Position numbers and translations under genes: made by a program
Shown here: in pieces, positions 49,697 to 59,296 of the stretch
Numbering within the stretch: the stretch's first letter is position 1
How the letters are laid out: every line of letters begins with the position of its first letter
Notes under the pieces: model-generated
Database searches by the model: none
What the model was told of the DNA's origin: nothing
The model's input: the letters and a program-made list of their open reading frames with translations, nothing else
Assembly: GCF_003429665.1 (NCBI RefSeq)
Contig: NZ_QUWK01000004.1
Span: 45,872 to 109,871, forward strand
Source of the DNA: Sphaerochaeta halotolerans
Lineage (GTDB): Bacteria; Spirochaetota; Spirochaetia; Sphaerochaetales; Sphaerochaetaceae
DNA length: 64,000 nt
Reading direction: 5' to 3'

Positions 49697-51394
49697 CTTG
49701 TTACGCTTAATCTTTTTGGTGCTTGTCATATCCATCGGTTCGTCAAGTATGGTAAGACGTGTGATTTTCTTGTAGCCGGATACCCGTTGGTTGACTTCCT
49801 TGATCACCCGTTCCATGTCTTCCTGCAAGGGAACCCTATGTTCCGTGTAGTAATCTGGATTGGGGTATATGACAGCTTCTATAAGCTCGCTGGGGATATC
49901 TTTCTTCTCTTGATATCCTCGAATAAGTATCTGTTCAACCTGATCGTAGAGCTGGAAGAGATCTTCAATCTCCTCAGGGTACACATTCTTGCCACCTTCA
50001 GTAACGATGATGTTCTTTGCCCGTCCCTTGAGATAGAGGTAGTTTTCCTTGTCCAGATATCCAAGGTCTCCTGTTTTTAGGTACCCTTCTTCATCAAACA
50101 GTTCAGCGGTGTGGATTGGATCGTTGTAGTAGCCTTGGGTGATGTTTGGGCCCTTCACCCGGATTTCACCTACTCCATTTTCGTCAGGATCGGCTATCTT
50201 CATCTCAACCAAGGGGAATACCATGCCCACCGAGTCCACTTTGAAGTGACTGATCGGATTGAGTGTCAAGATTGGACTTGTCTCGGTGAGACCATAGCCT
50301 TGAATGAAATCAAGGCCAAGTTGCTGATATTGTTTGAAAACCTTTGGAGCTAGAGGGCCGGCCCCACAGATCAAAAAATTGTTTCTGTCCAGACCTATCT
50401 TGCTGAGCAGCAATGTATTGAAGGTCTTTCTGAAAGGATTCCAATGTAAGTGTTGTTTGGCGAATCCGTTGATCACCATCATGGTATGCACCAATGAGTT
50501 GACCAGAAACCCTTTTTTCTTTACCTCCTTCATCATTCCTGCAAGCAGCTTGTTATACAGCAGGGGTATCCCCATAAAAATAGTGACCTTTCCTTCTCTC
50601 ATGTCCGTAATCATCCTGCTCACCACGATATCTTGTCCGAAGACACATTCCGCCCCATGCTTGATGGATTCAAGCAATACAGCCGTACAGCAATAGCTGT
50701 GGTGGAGAGGGAGTAGGGCATAGAGCACATCAGTCTCATCAAGGCTGAGGAACGTGCCATCACATGCCTGGTAGAGGTCGCTCACGATGTTTGCATGAGT
50801 AAGTATGGCTCCTTTTTCGTTGCCTGTGGTTCCACTGGTAAAGAGAATGGATGCAATGTCATGTTCAGAGCTCTGTACACGTTCATATTCCTTTTCAGCG
50901 TGCACAGTGGTGATACTTGGGTAGAGCTCACTTGATCCGAGGAGAGTAGCATGACCCTTGAGTTCTTTGAACCAATCTTTTTCAGTATCCAGTGCTTCGA
51001 GAACGTTCTTGTCGGCGAAGATAAAGGATGCTTCCACAAAACTGCTGAGTGTTTCAACACGTTCAGTATTCATCTGGTTGTCCAAGGGAACAACAATTGC
51101 GCCGGTATACAAGGTTGCCAAATAAGCAATAGCCCATGCAGGACTGTTTTTCCCGTTGACAATGATTCGATCTTCCTTTTCTATGCCACACTGCTGAAGA
51201 TAAGAACTGACTCGCCTAACTTCTTGGAGGATTTCGGAGAAGGTCAGCGTTTTCCGCTCGGGCTTGAATACAGTGAACCCGTTTCTCTTCCCAAATTTTT
51301 GCTCTGTAATGCATAAGAGATCTATAATGGTAGGCCACTGGCCTTCAAACTGTATGCCACGATATTGGTCCAGTTCATCCCAAGAATGTTTCAT
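49685..51394 (-). CDS. AMP-forming acyl-CoA synthetase (long-chain fatty acid type)
   Basis: 569 residues. The AMP-binding motif ILFTSGTTGNEKGAILTH is near residues 182-199. GYGLTETSPILTLN, YLKTGDLGYLDKENYLYLKGR and the final KKIKRNKV lysine are as in FadD-type ligases. It activates fatty acids to acyl-CoA for lipid remodelling. A ribosome site GGAG precedes the ATG. Relatives without an adjacent beta-oxidation set often activate exogenous fatty acids for membranes; that role is inference. Confidence 0.88.
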   Translation of the reverse strand: MKHSWDELDQYRGIQFEGQWPTIIDLLCITEQKFGKRNGFTVFKPERKTLTFSEILQEVRRVSSYLQQCGIEKEDRIIVNGKNSPAWAIAYLATLYTGAIVVPLDNQMNTERVETLSSFVEASFIFADKNVLEALDTEKDWFKELKGHATLLGSSELYPSITTVHAEKEYERVQSSEHDIASILFTSGTTGNEKGAILTHANIVSDLYQACDGTFLSLDETDVLYALLPLHHSYCCTAVLLESIKHGAECVFGQDIVVSRMITDMREGKVTIFMGIPLLYNKLLAGMMKEVKKKGFLVNSLVHTMMVINGFAKQHLHWNPFRKTFNTLLLSKIGLDRNNFLICGAGPLAPKVFKQYQQLGLDFIQGYGLTETSPILTLNPISHFKVDSVGMVFPLVEMKIADPDENGVGEIRVKGPNITQGYYNDPIHTAELFDEEGYLKTGDLGYLDKENYLYLKGRAKNIIVTEGGKNVYPEEIEDLFQLYDQVEQILIRGYQEKKDIPSELIEAVIYPNPDYYTEHRVPLQEDMERVIKEVNQRVSGYKKITRLTILDEPMDMTSTKKIKRNKVTA

Positions 51395-51465
51395 GATAGG
51401 GAAATCTCCAAAAAAAATACGAATGATAGAAATCTACTAGATACCGATTTGAATACCTAACAGCT

Positions 51466-51494
51466 ATTCTCACAGAAAGGTACTCATTTGTCAA
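51466..51494 (-). promoter_or_regulatory. Promoter of the acyl-CoA synthetase gene
   Basis: On the minus strand TTGACA (51494-51489), 17 bp, GAGAAT (51471-51466), leaving a leader of about 65 nt. Confidence 0.6.
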
Positions 51495-51547
51495 GAAAAA
51501 GCATAAATTCTTTCAATGAAAATGATTGGACACTTAGTTAAAACGTA

Positions 51548-52309
51548 CTATTTGGCTGGAAACAGTCGTGTATCAGTATGAAGGGAAGAAATATCCTCGT
51601 AGACAACATCACTTAACCGTTCTAGCCTTCTTCTGTCATTGCTTCCGCTTAGAAGAGCAACCCGGTATCCTGCATGAGCTCGCTTTGCAAACAGCATGTC
51701 GGTGAATGTGTCACCTACCATTGCTACCTGAGAGGGTTCAATCCCAGTCTGTTTGCAAAATGCATCGAATGCTTCACTATGGGGTTTCCTGCGGTAGTTG
51801 CTGTCACGGCTTGCTATGAAATCCACCATTTTTTCCAAGCCCATCAAGGAGAGAAACAGATTGGTTGAAGAAGCATTGTCACTGGTGATGACTCCAATGT
51901 GATACCCTTCCTCTTTCAGTCTTTTGAACAAGCTTTGCTGTATAGAGAAGTCCATCTGCTTGAGCTTTTCGTTGAGCAAGACTTCACTATGTTTTATACT
52001 TCTCTGATAGCCTTTGAATGCTTGGATTGGATTGACACGGTAACGAATGCAATAGAGTAGGAATCTTCTGAAAATTTGGGCCCTACGATGGGTAAACATC
52101 AAACCCCTTGGAATGCACTGACCGTCTTCATCTATGCCCATCAGGCTAAGCATTGCCTGACTCGCGCTCTGTTTGTGCTGTTTTCGCATGGAATTGAAGG
52201 TCAGTTCAATACCTTCTTTAAGGATAGTCTCCCAGACCTGAGCATAGTCAAACAACGTCCCATCCTTGTCAAAAATGATTCCCTTGAGTTTCTCAACCTT
52301 TTGTGCCAT
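51548..52309 (-). CDS. HAD-superfamily hydrolase
   Basis: 253 residues. Motif I FDKDGTLFDY near residues 13-22, motif II VITSDNASS, and GDTFTDMLFAKRAHAGY as motif IV. The cap between motifs I and II is helical. The protein is basic, and FDKDG rather than FDMDG is typical of a subset of Gph-like phosphatases. The substrate is unknown. A TATGAT box ends 8 nt before the ATG with no ribosome site, so the mRNA is probably near-leaderless, but the -35 is poor. Divergent from the uracil-DNA glycosylase gene. Confidence 0.82.
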   Translation of the reverse strand: MAQKVEKLKGIIFDKDGTLFDYAQVWETILKEGIELTFNSMRKQHKQSASQAMLSLMGIDEDGQCIPRGLMFTHRRAQIFRRFLLYCIRYRVNPIQAFKGYQRSIKHSEVLLNEKLKQMDFSIQQSLFKRLKEEGYHIGVITSDNASSTNLFLSLMGLEKMVDFIASRDSNYRRKPHSEAFDAFCKQTGIEPSQVAMVGDTFTDMLFAKRAHAGYRVALLSGSNDRRRLERLSDVVYEDISSLHTDTRLFPAK

Positions 52310-52358
52310 GTTGTGGTATCATACGGTACAAACCGAATTTAATGCTAGGGGTACAGTG

Positions 52359-53096
52359 GTGCAGAATTGCTCACAAGAGATCGTACAACGTACAGAGCTG
52401 TTTGCTTGGCAGGTGGAGCAACTGCGATTCAGTGGAGATTTTTACATCTATAATCCATTACAATATGCTTGGAACATGCATGAAGCATACATAAGGAAGT
52501 ATCTTGCTCATCCAGTGAATACACTGATGCTCGGGATGAATCCAGGGCCTTTCGGCATGGCCCAGAACGGCATCCCCTTTGGTGAAGTGGGTGCCGTGAG
52601 GGAGTTCCTCAAGCTTGACGAACCTATCAAAAAACCCGCTATCGAACATCCATCACGTCCAGTGCTTGGGCTATCTGTACAGCGAAGTGAGGTCAGTGGT
52701 AAGCGACTCTGGGCACTGATGGCAGAACATTACGAGAATGCCGATGCGTTTTCACAGGAGATTGCCATTACCAATTATTGCCCATTGGCATTTATGGAAC
52801 AAACCAAACACGCAAAGAATATTACTCCGGACAAGCTCCCCAAAGGTGAGCGGATGGCATTGGAAGCCATCTGTGACCGCTACCTTCTTGACCTGATTCT
52901 GTTGCTGAAGCCAACCTATTTAATCGGGGTAGGTACGTATGCACTAAAGAAGTTGCAACAGGTGGTTTCCGGCGATGATAGATACATACTCGGCTCCATC
53001 ATTCACCCCAGTCCTGCCAATCCTCAAGCCAATCGGAACTGGCAAGAAAAAACCCAGCAGCAACTTGTTGCGTTGGGTGTCTGGGAAAATGCATAA
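52359..53096 (+). CDS. SMUG1-type uracil-DNA glycosylase
   Basis: About 245 residues. The water-activating loop LGMNPGPFGMAQNGIPFGEV near residue 60 and the minor-groove loop IIHPSPANPQANRNW near residue 213 are the two SMUG1 signatures. The rest of the glycosylase fold (TNYCPLAF, LIGVGTYA) is intact. It removes uracil and oxidised pyrimidines from DNA. Two adjacent GTG codons (52356, 52359) can serve as start, with AGGGG just upstream; the frame is open farther back but overlaps the divergent gene. Confidence 0.88.
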   Translation: MQNCSQEIVQRTELFAWQVEQLRFSGDFYIYNPLQYAWNMHEAYIRKYLAHPVNTLMLGMNPGPFGMAQNGIPFGEVGAVREFLKLDEPIKKPAIEHPSRPVLGLSVQRSEVSGKRLWALMAEHYENADAFSQEIAITNYCPLAFMEQTKHAKNITPDKLPKGERMALEAICDRYLLDLILLLKPTYLIGVGTYALKKLQQVVSGDDRYILGSIIHPSPANPQANRNWQEKTQQQLVALGVWENA

Positions 53097-53201
53097 GCTT
53101 GTATTCTAGATTTGTTTTCTATCTTTGATGAATATATCACTTTTAGAATTGTATTTCTTGAAAAAAATGGCTTATAGCTTACAAGTATGAAAAAATCTTA
53201 C

Positions 53202-53230
53202 TAGACAATCAACTTTGGCTTTGGTACTCT
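53202..53230 (+). promoter_or_regulatory. ispE promoter (predicted leaderless)
   Basis: TAGACA (53202-53207), 17 bp, TACTCT (53225-53230), then 7 nt to ATG 53238 with no ribosome site. Confidence 0.55.
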
Positions 53231-53237
53231 GTAGAAC

Positions 53238-54119
53238 ATGGATACCATACTTGCGCGTCCTGCTTATGCCAAGGTAAATCTGCATCTGGCCGTCGGTCAA
53301 CCGTTTCCTGATGGGTATCATCCCATCCGCTCACTTTTTGCCTTGGTGGATCTCTTCGATGATATTGCCATAACGGTAACAGGGAGTCGTAGGTTCAAGG
53401 TAGAAGTAACTGGATTGGAAGCGTTTCAGCTCAATGGAGAGGATACCTTAACCAAGGCTGCCCGACTCTGGTGTGAACGGGCACATGTACCGTTATCCTT
53501 GCATATAGATTGCAAGAAACGAATTCCTGCCCAGGCTGGTTTAGGAGGTGGTTCCAGCGATGCTGCTACAGTGCTCCACCTTTTGCAGGAATATGCTTCA
53601 GATGATGCGCTTGATGAAAATAACTTGGCAGATATTGCTCTGCAGGTTGGCAGTGATGTGCCTTTTTTTCTCTCCTCGCATTGCTGCGCGATTGTTACGG
53701 GAAGAGGTGAAGGTATTACCCCCGTCGAGACAAGAAATCTTGCGGTGTGTTTGGTGATGCCGATTTCATTTGCTACCTCTACGTCATCTGCTTATTTCAG
53801 GCTTGATGAGATTCGTGGCGGTGATTTTGTTACAATGGGACCAACAGGTGATGAGATTGCAGAAGTTTTCAAGAAATCACCTGCAGTATGGAATAGTTTG
53901 TTGTATAATGATTTTCAGCAAGGTGTGGAGCATCAAGCATTCTATAGCCAACTTGAACAACTACGCAGCGCTTGCAATGGGTATAGTGGGCTTACAGGTA
54001 GTGGCGCTTGTTGGTTTTTCGTCAGCGATGACCAGAGGCAAGTACAAATTGTTTTTGATGAGGTTGTTTCGCGGTTTGGGACTGAAGTGATGAGTTGGAA
54101 AACCGGTTTAGTATTATAG
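53238..54119 (+). CDS. ispE: 4-diphosphocytidyl-2-C-methyl-D-erythritol kinase
   Basis: 293 residues of the GHMP kinase fold. AYAKVNLHLAVG at the N-terminus, the ATP loop PAQAGLGGGSSDAA near residue 96, and the C-terminal LTGSGACWF are present. IspE phosphorylates CDP-methylerythritol in the non-mevalonate isoprenoid pathway. It starts transcription of the ispE-spoVG pair, a gene order also found in other phyla. Confidence 0.93.
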   Translation: MDTILARPAYAKVNLHLAVGQPFPDGYHPIRSLFALVDLFDDIAITVTGSRRFKVEVTGLEAFQLNGEDTLTKAARLWCERAHVPLSLHIDCKKRIPAQAGLGGGSSDAATVLHLLQEYASDDALDENNLADIALQVGSDVPFFLSSHCCAIVTGRGEGITPVETRNLAVCLVMPISFATSTSSAYFRLDEIRGGDFVTMGPTGDEIAEVFKKSPAVWNSLLYNDFQQGVEHQAFYSQLEQLRSACNGYSGLTGSGACWFFVSDDQRQVQIVFDEVVSRFGTEVMSWKTGLVL

Positions 54120-54148
54120 AATAAGATACTGTTTGTTTGGAGGTTCTT

Positions 54149-54442
54149 GTGGACATTTCAGAGGTTCGAGTACGAAAAGTCAGTCAAGCAGGCAAATTGA
54201 AGGCTTATGTGACCGTAACGTTTGACAATCAATTTGTGGTACACAATATCAAGATTATCGAGGGCAGGGAAGGTGACTTCATTGCTATGCCGAGTAGACA
54301 GTTGGCCAATGGTGAATTCAAGGATGTAGCCCACCCCATCAGTAGTGACTTCAGAGATCATCTCCAGCAAGTGGTGATGGATGCTTATGACTCAGAAGAA
54401 GCACAAGAAGCCCCACAGGCAGCGGAAAAAAAGGAATTATAA
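54149..54442 (+). CDS. spoVG: SpoVG-family RNA/DNA-binding regulator
   Basis: 97 residues from GTG 54149, preceded by TTTGGAGG with 5-nt spacing; a TTG at 54137 overlaps that ribosome site. The core EVRVRKVSQAGKLKAYVTVTFDNQFVVHNIKIIEG and FIAMPSRQLANGEFKDVAHPIS is diagnostic of SpoVG. In spirochaetes and Firmicutes SpoVG binds nucleic acids and tunes gene expression. A short acidic tail (EEAQEAPQAAEKKEL) follows the core. Confidence 0.93.
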   Translation: MDISEVRVRKVSQAGKLKAYVTVTFDNQFVVHNIKIIEGREGDFIAMPSRQLANGEFKDVAHPISSDFRDHLQQVVMDAYDSEEAQEAPQAAEKKEL

Positions 54443-54491
54443 CAATCCGCTGGACAAACTTGGGAATATGGTATACTGTCATTTCCGTTGT

Positions 54492-54563
54492 TGGGAAGTC
54501 GCCAAGCGGTTAAGGCTCTGGTTTTTGGTGCCGGCATCGGGGGTTCGAATCCCTCCTTCCCAG
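54492..54563 (+). tRNA. tRNA-Gln (anticodon TTG)
   Basis: A cloverleaf of 72 nt with acceptor TGGGAAG/CTTCCCA, D arm GCCAAGCGGTTAAGGC, anticodon stem CTGGT/GCCGG around loop TTTTGGT, and T arm around TTCGAAT. The UUG anticodon and U1-A72 pair are typical of tRNA-Gln. CCA is not encoded. Confidence 0.93.
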
Positions 54564-54567
54564 TAGT

Positions 54568-54600
54568 GAGCAGTCCTGTCGTTAGGGCTGCTCGTTTTTT
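54568..54600 (+). terminator. Terminator after tRNA-Gln
   Basis: GAGCAGTCC and GGGCTGCTC type arms (GAGCAG/CTGCTC core) form a stem followed by six U (54595-54600). Confidence 0.85.
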
Positions 54601-54735
54601 CGTGGTATGGAGTACTTGTGTTGGTGTGCCAAAACATTCTATACTCCCACCCTAGTGGTATTCTAAATATCCGAATGTTATGGTAATTGGGCATCGCATA
54701 AAGAAGATGCACCAATGAGAGTACAAGGAGTATGT

Positions 54736-55353
54736 ATGTCTGACATCAATAGAAGCTTAAAAGCTAAACCAAGAACCGAGGATTTCGGTAGTGCCGGTGC
54801 ACGTCGCCTGCTTAGAAGTGGCCAGATTCCTGCCGTTATCTATGGAAAGAAGGATCCAGTACACATCGCTCTTGATGCCCAGGAATTTACTAACAAGATG
54901 CGTCACTTTTCAGAGAGTGCGCTGTTGAAGATTGCTGTAGGAAGAAAACACTATGAGGTCTTGTTGAAGGACTACCAGGAAGACTTGATGCGTGGAATGA
55001 TCAAGCATGTTGATTTCTATGAGGTTACTCATGGACATACCCTGCGTGCTTTGGTATCTATCGTTCTCAAGGGAAGCCCCATCGGGACTCGTGAAGGTGG
55101 TATCCTTGACCAGGTTCTTCATGAAATTGAAATTGAATGTCTTCCTAAGGACCTCCCCGAAGCAATCGAAGCTGATGTGAGCCACTTGGAGATCAACCAG
55201 GCATTGCACTTGAGAGATGTGAAATTCCCTGAAACCATCAAAGTTCTTGAGGACCTGTCCAAGACCGTTGCTTCCGTCAAGGGTGTGAAGGCCGAAGTTG
55301 TGGAATCTACTGAGGAAGAGGCAGAGGAAGCAGCTGTTTCTGAGGAAGAGTAG
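54736..55353 (+). CDS. rplY: 50S ribosomal protein L25/Ctc
   Basis: 205 residues, the long Ctc form with an N-terminal L25 5S rRNA-binding domain (LKAKPRTEDFGSAGARRLLRSGQIPAVIYG) and a C-terminal TL5 domain. It ends in an acidic tail rich in Glu and Ala. ATG 54736 follows AAGGAG by 5 nt; an ATG at 54715 precedes the ribosome site. It heads the run rplY-pth-tilS-ftsH-lepA. Confidence 0.93.
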   Translation: MSDINRSLKAKPRTEDFGSAGARRLLRSGQIPAVIYGKKDPVHIALDAQEFTNKMRHFSESALLKIAVGRKHYEVLLKDYQEDLMRGMIKHVDFYEVTHGHTLRALVSIVLKGSPIGTREGGILDQVLHEIEIECLPKDLPEAIEADVSHLEINQALHLRDVKFPETIKVLEDLSKTVASVKGVKAEVVESTEEEAEEAAVSEEE

Positions 55354-55361
55354 GGGAAACA

Positions 55362-55913
55362 ATGCAGTTGATTCTTGGGCTGGGTAATCCTGGTGCCAAG
55401 TATGCAAACACCCGCCACAATGTCGGATTCGATGCAGTGGAAGCTTGTGCAGCGTTTTTTCAGGCTCGCCTGAGAAAGCGCTGTTTTCGTCTTTACCGAC
55501 AGGCTAAGGTGGGGAGTTTTGTATCCTTGGTAGAGCCACTAACCTATATGAACAATAGTGGAGAAGTCATGCGGTACTTTCCAGATGTGAAAGCAGAAGA
55601 TATCGTGGTAGTCTGTGACCAGATGGACTTGCCTCCTGGATTGATCAGAATCCGTAGAGGAGGAAGCAGTGCCGGCCATAATGGGCTTAAAAGTCTTATC
55701 AGTGCTCTGGATAGTAGTGAATTTACTCGTGTCTATATTGGTATAGGCAGACCTGCTAAAGGGGTGTCGGTAGTGGATCATGTACTTTCTCATGATCCTT
55801 CCCCTGCATTGCAGGATGGAATCATGCTTGCTTCTTCTGCACTACAGGATCTTATTCAGGGAAAGTCCCTGGAGGAGGTAATGCTTGCCTACAACAGACG
55901 CAATCGTTCCTAA
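55362..55913 (+). CDS. pth: Peptidyl-tRNA hydrolase
   Basis: 183 residues. GLGNPGAKYANTRHNVGFDAVE contains the catalytic histidine. PLTYMNNSGE, VVCDQMDLPPGLIRIRRGGSSAGHNGLKS and IGIGRP follow in family order. It recycles peptidyl-tRNAs. It starts 8 nt after rplY, a neighbour pair seen in many bacteria, and overlaps tilS by 29 nt. Confidence 0.95.
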   Translation: MQLILGLGNPGAKYANTRHNVGFDAVEACAAFFQARLRKRCFRLYRQAKVGSFVSLVEPLTYMNNSGEVMRYFPDVKAEDIVVVCDQMDLPPGLIRIRRGGSSAGHNGLKSLISALDSSEFTRVYIGIGRPAKGVSVVDHVLSHDPSPALQDGIMLASSALQDLIQGKSLEEVMLAYNRRNRS

Positions 55914-57303
55914 GACAATCCATGAATTTCTGGTTGCTCACCACATAGACAACGATGCACAGATTGCTGTAGCTTTTTCAGGTGGAAGTGACTCCCTAGC
56001 GCTCCTGTTGGGTCTCTCCTGCTTGTTGGAGAGTGCGCAAGTCTCCGTCTTTTATGTCAATCATCATCTACGTCCAGAGCCGGAGTTGTCCCTTGAATTA
56101 CAGCTTTGTCATTCGAATTGCCAAAGATTGGGATTTTCTCTCGAGGTTCTTGATTTGGGGAAAGGAAGCGTTGAGGCACAAGCGAAAAAGTGTGGGGAAG
56201 GTGTGGAAGCTGCCGCAAGAACACTTCGTTATGAAGCCCTGTTTGCTGCATGCCGTAATCATGGCTGCACTTACCTTGCCACTGCCCATAATGCGGATGA
56301 CCAGATGGAAACCCTGCTGATGCGTCTGTTTCAGGCTGCCTCGGTTTCTTCTCTTAAAGGGATTGCTGCATGGAGTGAATCAGCGGGTAATCCCGTACTG
56401 ATCAGGCCATTGCTGACGATTCCTCATAGAACACTGCGGGAGTATGTAGAGGCTGAAGGATTCCTGTGGGCTGAGGATTCCTCCAATGCACAAGATACGT
56501 ACTTACGAAACCAGTTACGCCATAAGGTCAAACCCCAGATTCTTGCTCTTTTCCCAAAGGCTTACCATGCAGTTTCCATTATGTCCCAACGGTTTTCCGA
56601 AATTGCTAGTATGTTGCAGGCTTGGGAAGATGATGCCCTCTCTCACGTAGAGGTGGGCAAAGGAGAGGTGCGATTTTCTCTTGCATGGTACCAGGGTACG
56701 ATGGAAGAAATGCGTGAGCGATTATTGTTTCGCTTGTACGCGGAAGTATGCGCTTGTGAAACACAACGCCTCCGTCAGGTAATGGTTGCAGGGTTACGAG
56801 CGCACCTTGATGGTAGTACCTCTGCTACCCGGTTGCATATTGAGACAGGAGGCTGCAGTGTATTGATCTCTGATGGACAGGTAATCTGGAGCCAAGTCAC
56901 GCAATACCCTCATTTTCTTTTTCCTTTGGATAATCCTGGCAAGGTACAGGAAATTTCCTTTCCCGGTGGAATCTTGTTTCGTATCGATGAAATGCAAGAG
57001 GAAATGGATTCCCAATTGCTTATGATTGATGCAGATTCCTTGAAGAATGCGGTTATCCGATCTGCAGAAGTAGGAGATTGCATTGAGCTGGAGGCAGGAA
57101 GTGTTTCAGTGTCAAAACTGCTCTCTTCCTACCATATTCCCAAGAGCAAACACCCTGCGGTTCCTCTTTTGTGTGACCGCAGTGGTGTTGTGGCGGTTTT
57201 TGCACGTATGTATGGGGGAAAGGATAGGTTGGCTCGTCGTTTCAAGGCTCCCCTTGCCCGAAGATTGACAAATATATATAGTAGTAGAATAAAGGAACAA
57301 TGA
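55885..57303 (+). CDS. tilS: tRNA(Ile)-lysidine synthetase
   Basis: 472 residues. The PP-loop AFSGGSDSLALLLGL near residue 31, VNHHLRPE, and ATAHNADDQMETLLMR are diagnostic, followed by the TilS C-terminal domains. It converts C34 of tRNA-Ile(CAU) to lysidine. The start is TTG 55885 inside pth, with GGAGGAGG 6-7 nt upstream. Its stop overlaps the ftsH ATG (ATGA). Confidence 0.93.
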   Translation: MPTTDAIVPKTIHEFLVAHHIDNDAQIAVAFSGGSDSLALLLGLSCLLESAQVSVFYVNHHLRPEPELSLELQLCHSNCQRLGFSLEVLDLGKGSVEAQAKKCGEGVEAAARTLRYEALFAACRNHGCTYLATAHNADDQMETLLMRLFQAASVSSLKGIAAWSESAGNPVLIRPLLTIPHRTLREYVEAEGFLWAEDSSNAQDTYLRNQLRHKVKPQILALFPKAYHAVSIMSQRFSEIASMLQAWEDDALSHVEVGKGEVRFSLAWYQGTMEEMRERLLFRLYAEVCACETQRLRQVMVAGLRAHLDGSTSATRLHIETGGCSVLISDGQVIWSQVTQYPHFLFPLDNPGKVQEISFPGGILFRIDEMQEEMDSQLLMIDADSLKNAVIRSAEVGDCIELEAGSVSVSKLLSSYHIPKSKHPAVPLLCDRSGVVAVFARMYGGKDRLARRFKAPLARRLTNIYSSRIKEQ

Positions 57304-59288
57304 CAGTGAAATTGAGAAAAGATAGCCAAGAGAACGGACCGGACAAACATTCGGAAAACCAGGATCCAAACCAGTACTGGCAGGGTCCTCCCAAGAATGA
57401 CAAAAAGCCTCCTTTCATGCCTCCGAATAATCCAAAGAATCGGTTTGCCTTGATTGTATTTGCAACCTTGGCAATTCTATTTGCGTATATGTTTTTTAGT
57501 AGTGCCGCAGGTGTTGAGCAGTCGGTACCTTACACCACATTCATCTCCTATGTTGAGTCTGGTCAGGTAACGCAAGTAGAGATCAAGGAACAATCTTTGA
57601 TTCGATTTTCTTTGAAAAATGGGCTCACAGCGCAGACCAGAATACCATACTTTGATGATATGTTGCTCAAAACATTGAAGCAACAGGGTGTCTCTGTCAC
57701 TGGTTCTGTACAGGAAATTTCATTCCTGCAAGTGCTGTTGCAGTTGCTTCCCTGGATAATTTTTATTGGTTTTACCATTATGCTGTACCGGCAGTCCAGT
57801 GGATTGAATGGGAAGATGATGTCAACGTTGGGGAAGAGTAAAGCAAAAGAGTATATGGAGACTGATACGAAGACTACCTTCAAGGATGTTGCTGGTCAGG
57901 TTGAGGCGAAGTATGAATTGGAGGAGGTAGTCTCCTTCCTCAAGAATCCTGATCACTTTACCAAGGTTGGGGCAAAAATCCCCCGTGGCGTTTTATTGGT
58001 AGGTCCTCCAGGAACCGGCAAGACACTGCTTGCAAAAGCGGTTGCTGGGGAGAGTGGTGTCTCTTTCTTTCATACCAGTGGCTCCGACTTTGTAGAGATG
58101 TTTGTAGGAATGGGTGCTGCCCGTGTACGTGACTTGTTTGAACAAGCCCGTAAACACTCTCCCTGTATTCTGTTTATTGATGAGCTTGATGCTGTAGGAC
58201 GTACCCGTGGAGGTGGCCTTGGTGGAGGAAATGATGAACGGGAACAGACCTTGAACCAAATCCTTGTGGAAATGGATGGTTTTGGTACCACAACAGGCGT
58301 TATTGTTATGGCAGCTACCAACCGCCCTGATGTTCTAGACCCTGCTTTGCTCCGTCCTGGACGTTTCGACCGGCAGGTCGTTGTTGATCTTCCGGATATC
58401 AAGGAGCGCGAGGAGATTCTCAGGATTCACTGCAGAAAGATCAAGTTGGAAAAGGATGTAGACCTCAAGCGTCTTGCCCGAGGGTCAGCTGGCACCAGCG
58501 GAGCAGATCTAGCAAATCTGGTCAATGAGGCTGCCTTGTTTGCTGCTCGGAAAAACAAGAGCACTGTTGGGATGGAGGAGATGGAAGATGCACGGGATAA
58601 GATTCTTCTCGGAGTTGCGCGAAAGAGTCGTGCAATGACTGATGAAGAAAAACGTGCTACTGCGTATCATGAAGCAGGGCATGCCTTGCTGCATTACTAC
58701 CTCAAGCATCTTGACCCATTGCACAAGGTGACCATCATTCCGCACGGACGTGCACTTGGCCTTACGGTCAGTCTTCCAGAGCGTGATCCCTACACCAAGA
58801 CCCATTCCATGCTAGATGACTGGATCAAGGTTTGCATGGGTGGATATGTTGCAGAGGAATTGGTCTATGGGGAAACCACGACCGGTACCAGCAACGATAT
58901 CAAGCAAGCAACCGACCTAGCACATAGGATGGTTACTGAGTGGGGAATGAGTGGATTGGGCTTTGTAAATTTTGCAGATGAGGCAGAGCCGCTGTTCCTG
59001 GGTAGGGAGATTACTCAGCACAAGGACTACAGCGAAGAGACAGCAAAACGGATTGATGCGGAAATCCATAAGATTCTTGACAAGGCAATGGAAGAGACTC
59101 GTCAGCTTCTTTCAACGCACCGTGACAAATTGGATGCCCTTACCACTGAGCTGATCGAGAAGGAGACCCTGGACGATGCACAGATCAGGATTCTCCTGGG
59201 CTTCGAAGCCATCGATGATTTCCAGGGAGAACCCTCAACGAATGAGGAGGCTTCTCCTGGCACGCAGGAAGAACCTATACATGAATAA
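57300..59288 (+). CDS. ftsH: ATP-dependent zinc metalloprotease FtsH
   Basis: 662 residues. A proline-rich cytoplasmic N-terminus of about 45 residues precedes TM1 (residues about 48-65). A short periplasmic domain and TM2 (about 143-160) follow. The AAA domain has Walker A GPPGTGKT near 235, [11 protein letters not shown], and arginine fingers in RPGRFDRQ. The zinc motif HEAGH starts at residue 457. FtsH degrades misfolded membrane and regulatory proteins. The acidic tail is typical. The tilS-ftsH order is conserved in several phyla. Confidence 0.96.
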   Translation: MTVKLRKDSQENGPDKHSENQDPNQYWQGPPKNDKKPPFMPPNNPKNRFALIVFATLAILFAYMFFSSAAGVEQSVPYTTFISYVESGQVTQVEIKEQSLIRFSLKNGLTAQTRIPYFDDMLLKTLKQQGVSVTGSVQEISFLQVLLQLLPWIIFIGFTIMLYRQSSGLNGKMMSTLGKSKAKEYMETDTKTTFKDVAGQVEAKYELEEVVSFLKNPDHFTKVGAKIPRGVLLVGPPGTGKTLLAKAVAGESGVSFFHTSGSDFVEMFVGMGAARVRDLFEQARKHSPCILFIDELDAVGRTRGGGLGGGNDEREQTLNQILVEMDGFGTTTGVIVMAATNRPDVLDPALLRPGRFDRQVVVDLPDIKEREEILRIHCRKIKLEKDVDLKRLARGSAGTSGADLANLVNEAALFAARKNKSTVGMEEMEDARDKILLGVARKSRAMTDEEKRATAYHEAGHALLHYYLKHLDPLHKVTIIPHGRALGLTVSLPERDPYTKTHSMLDDWIKVCMGGYVAEELVYGETTTGTSNDIKQATDLAHRMVTEWGMSGLGFVNFADEAEPLFLGREITQHKDYSEETAKRIDAEIHKILDKAMEETRQLLSTHRDKLDALTTELIEKETLDDAQIRILLGFEAIDDFQGEPSTNEEASPGTQEEPIHE

Positions 59289-59296
59289 GGAACAGT

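Noticed and set aside
52266..52358. Longer N-terminus for the SMUG1-type gene from ATG 52266
   Set aside because: It would lie antisense to the start of the divergent HAD gene and has no ribosome site; the family domain begins later.
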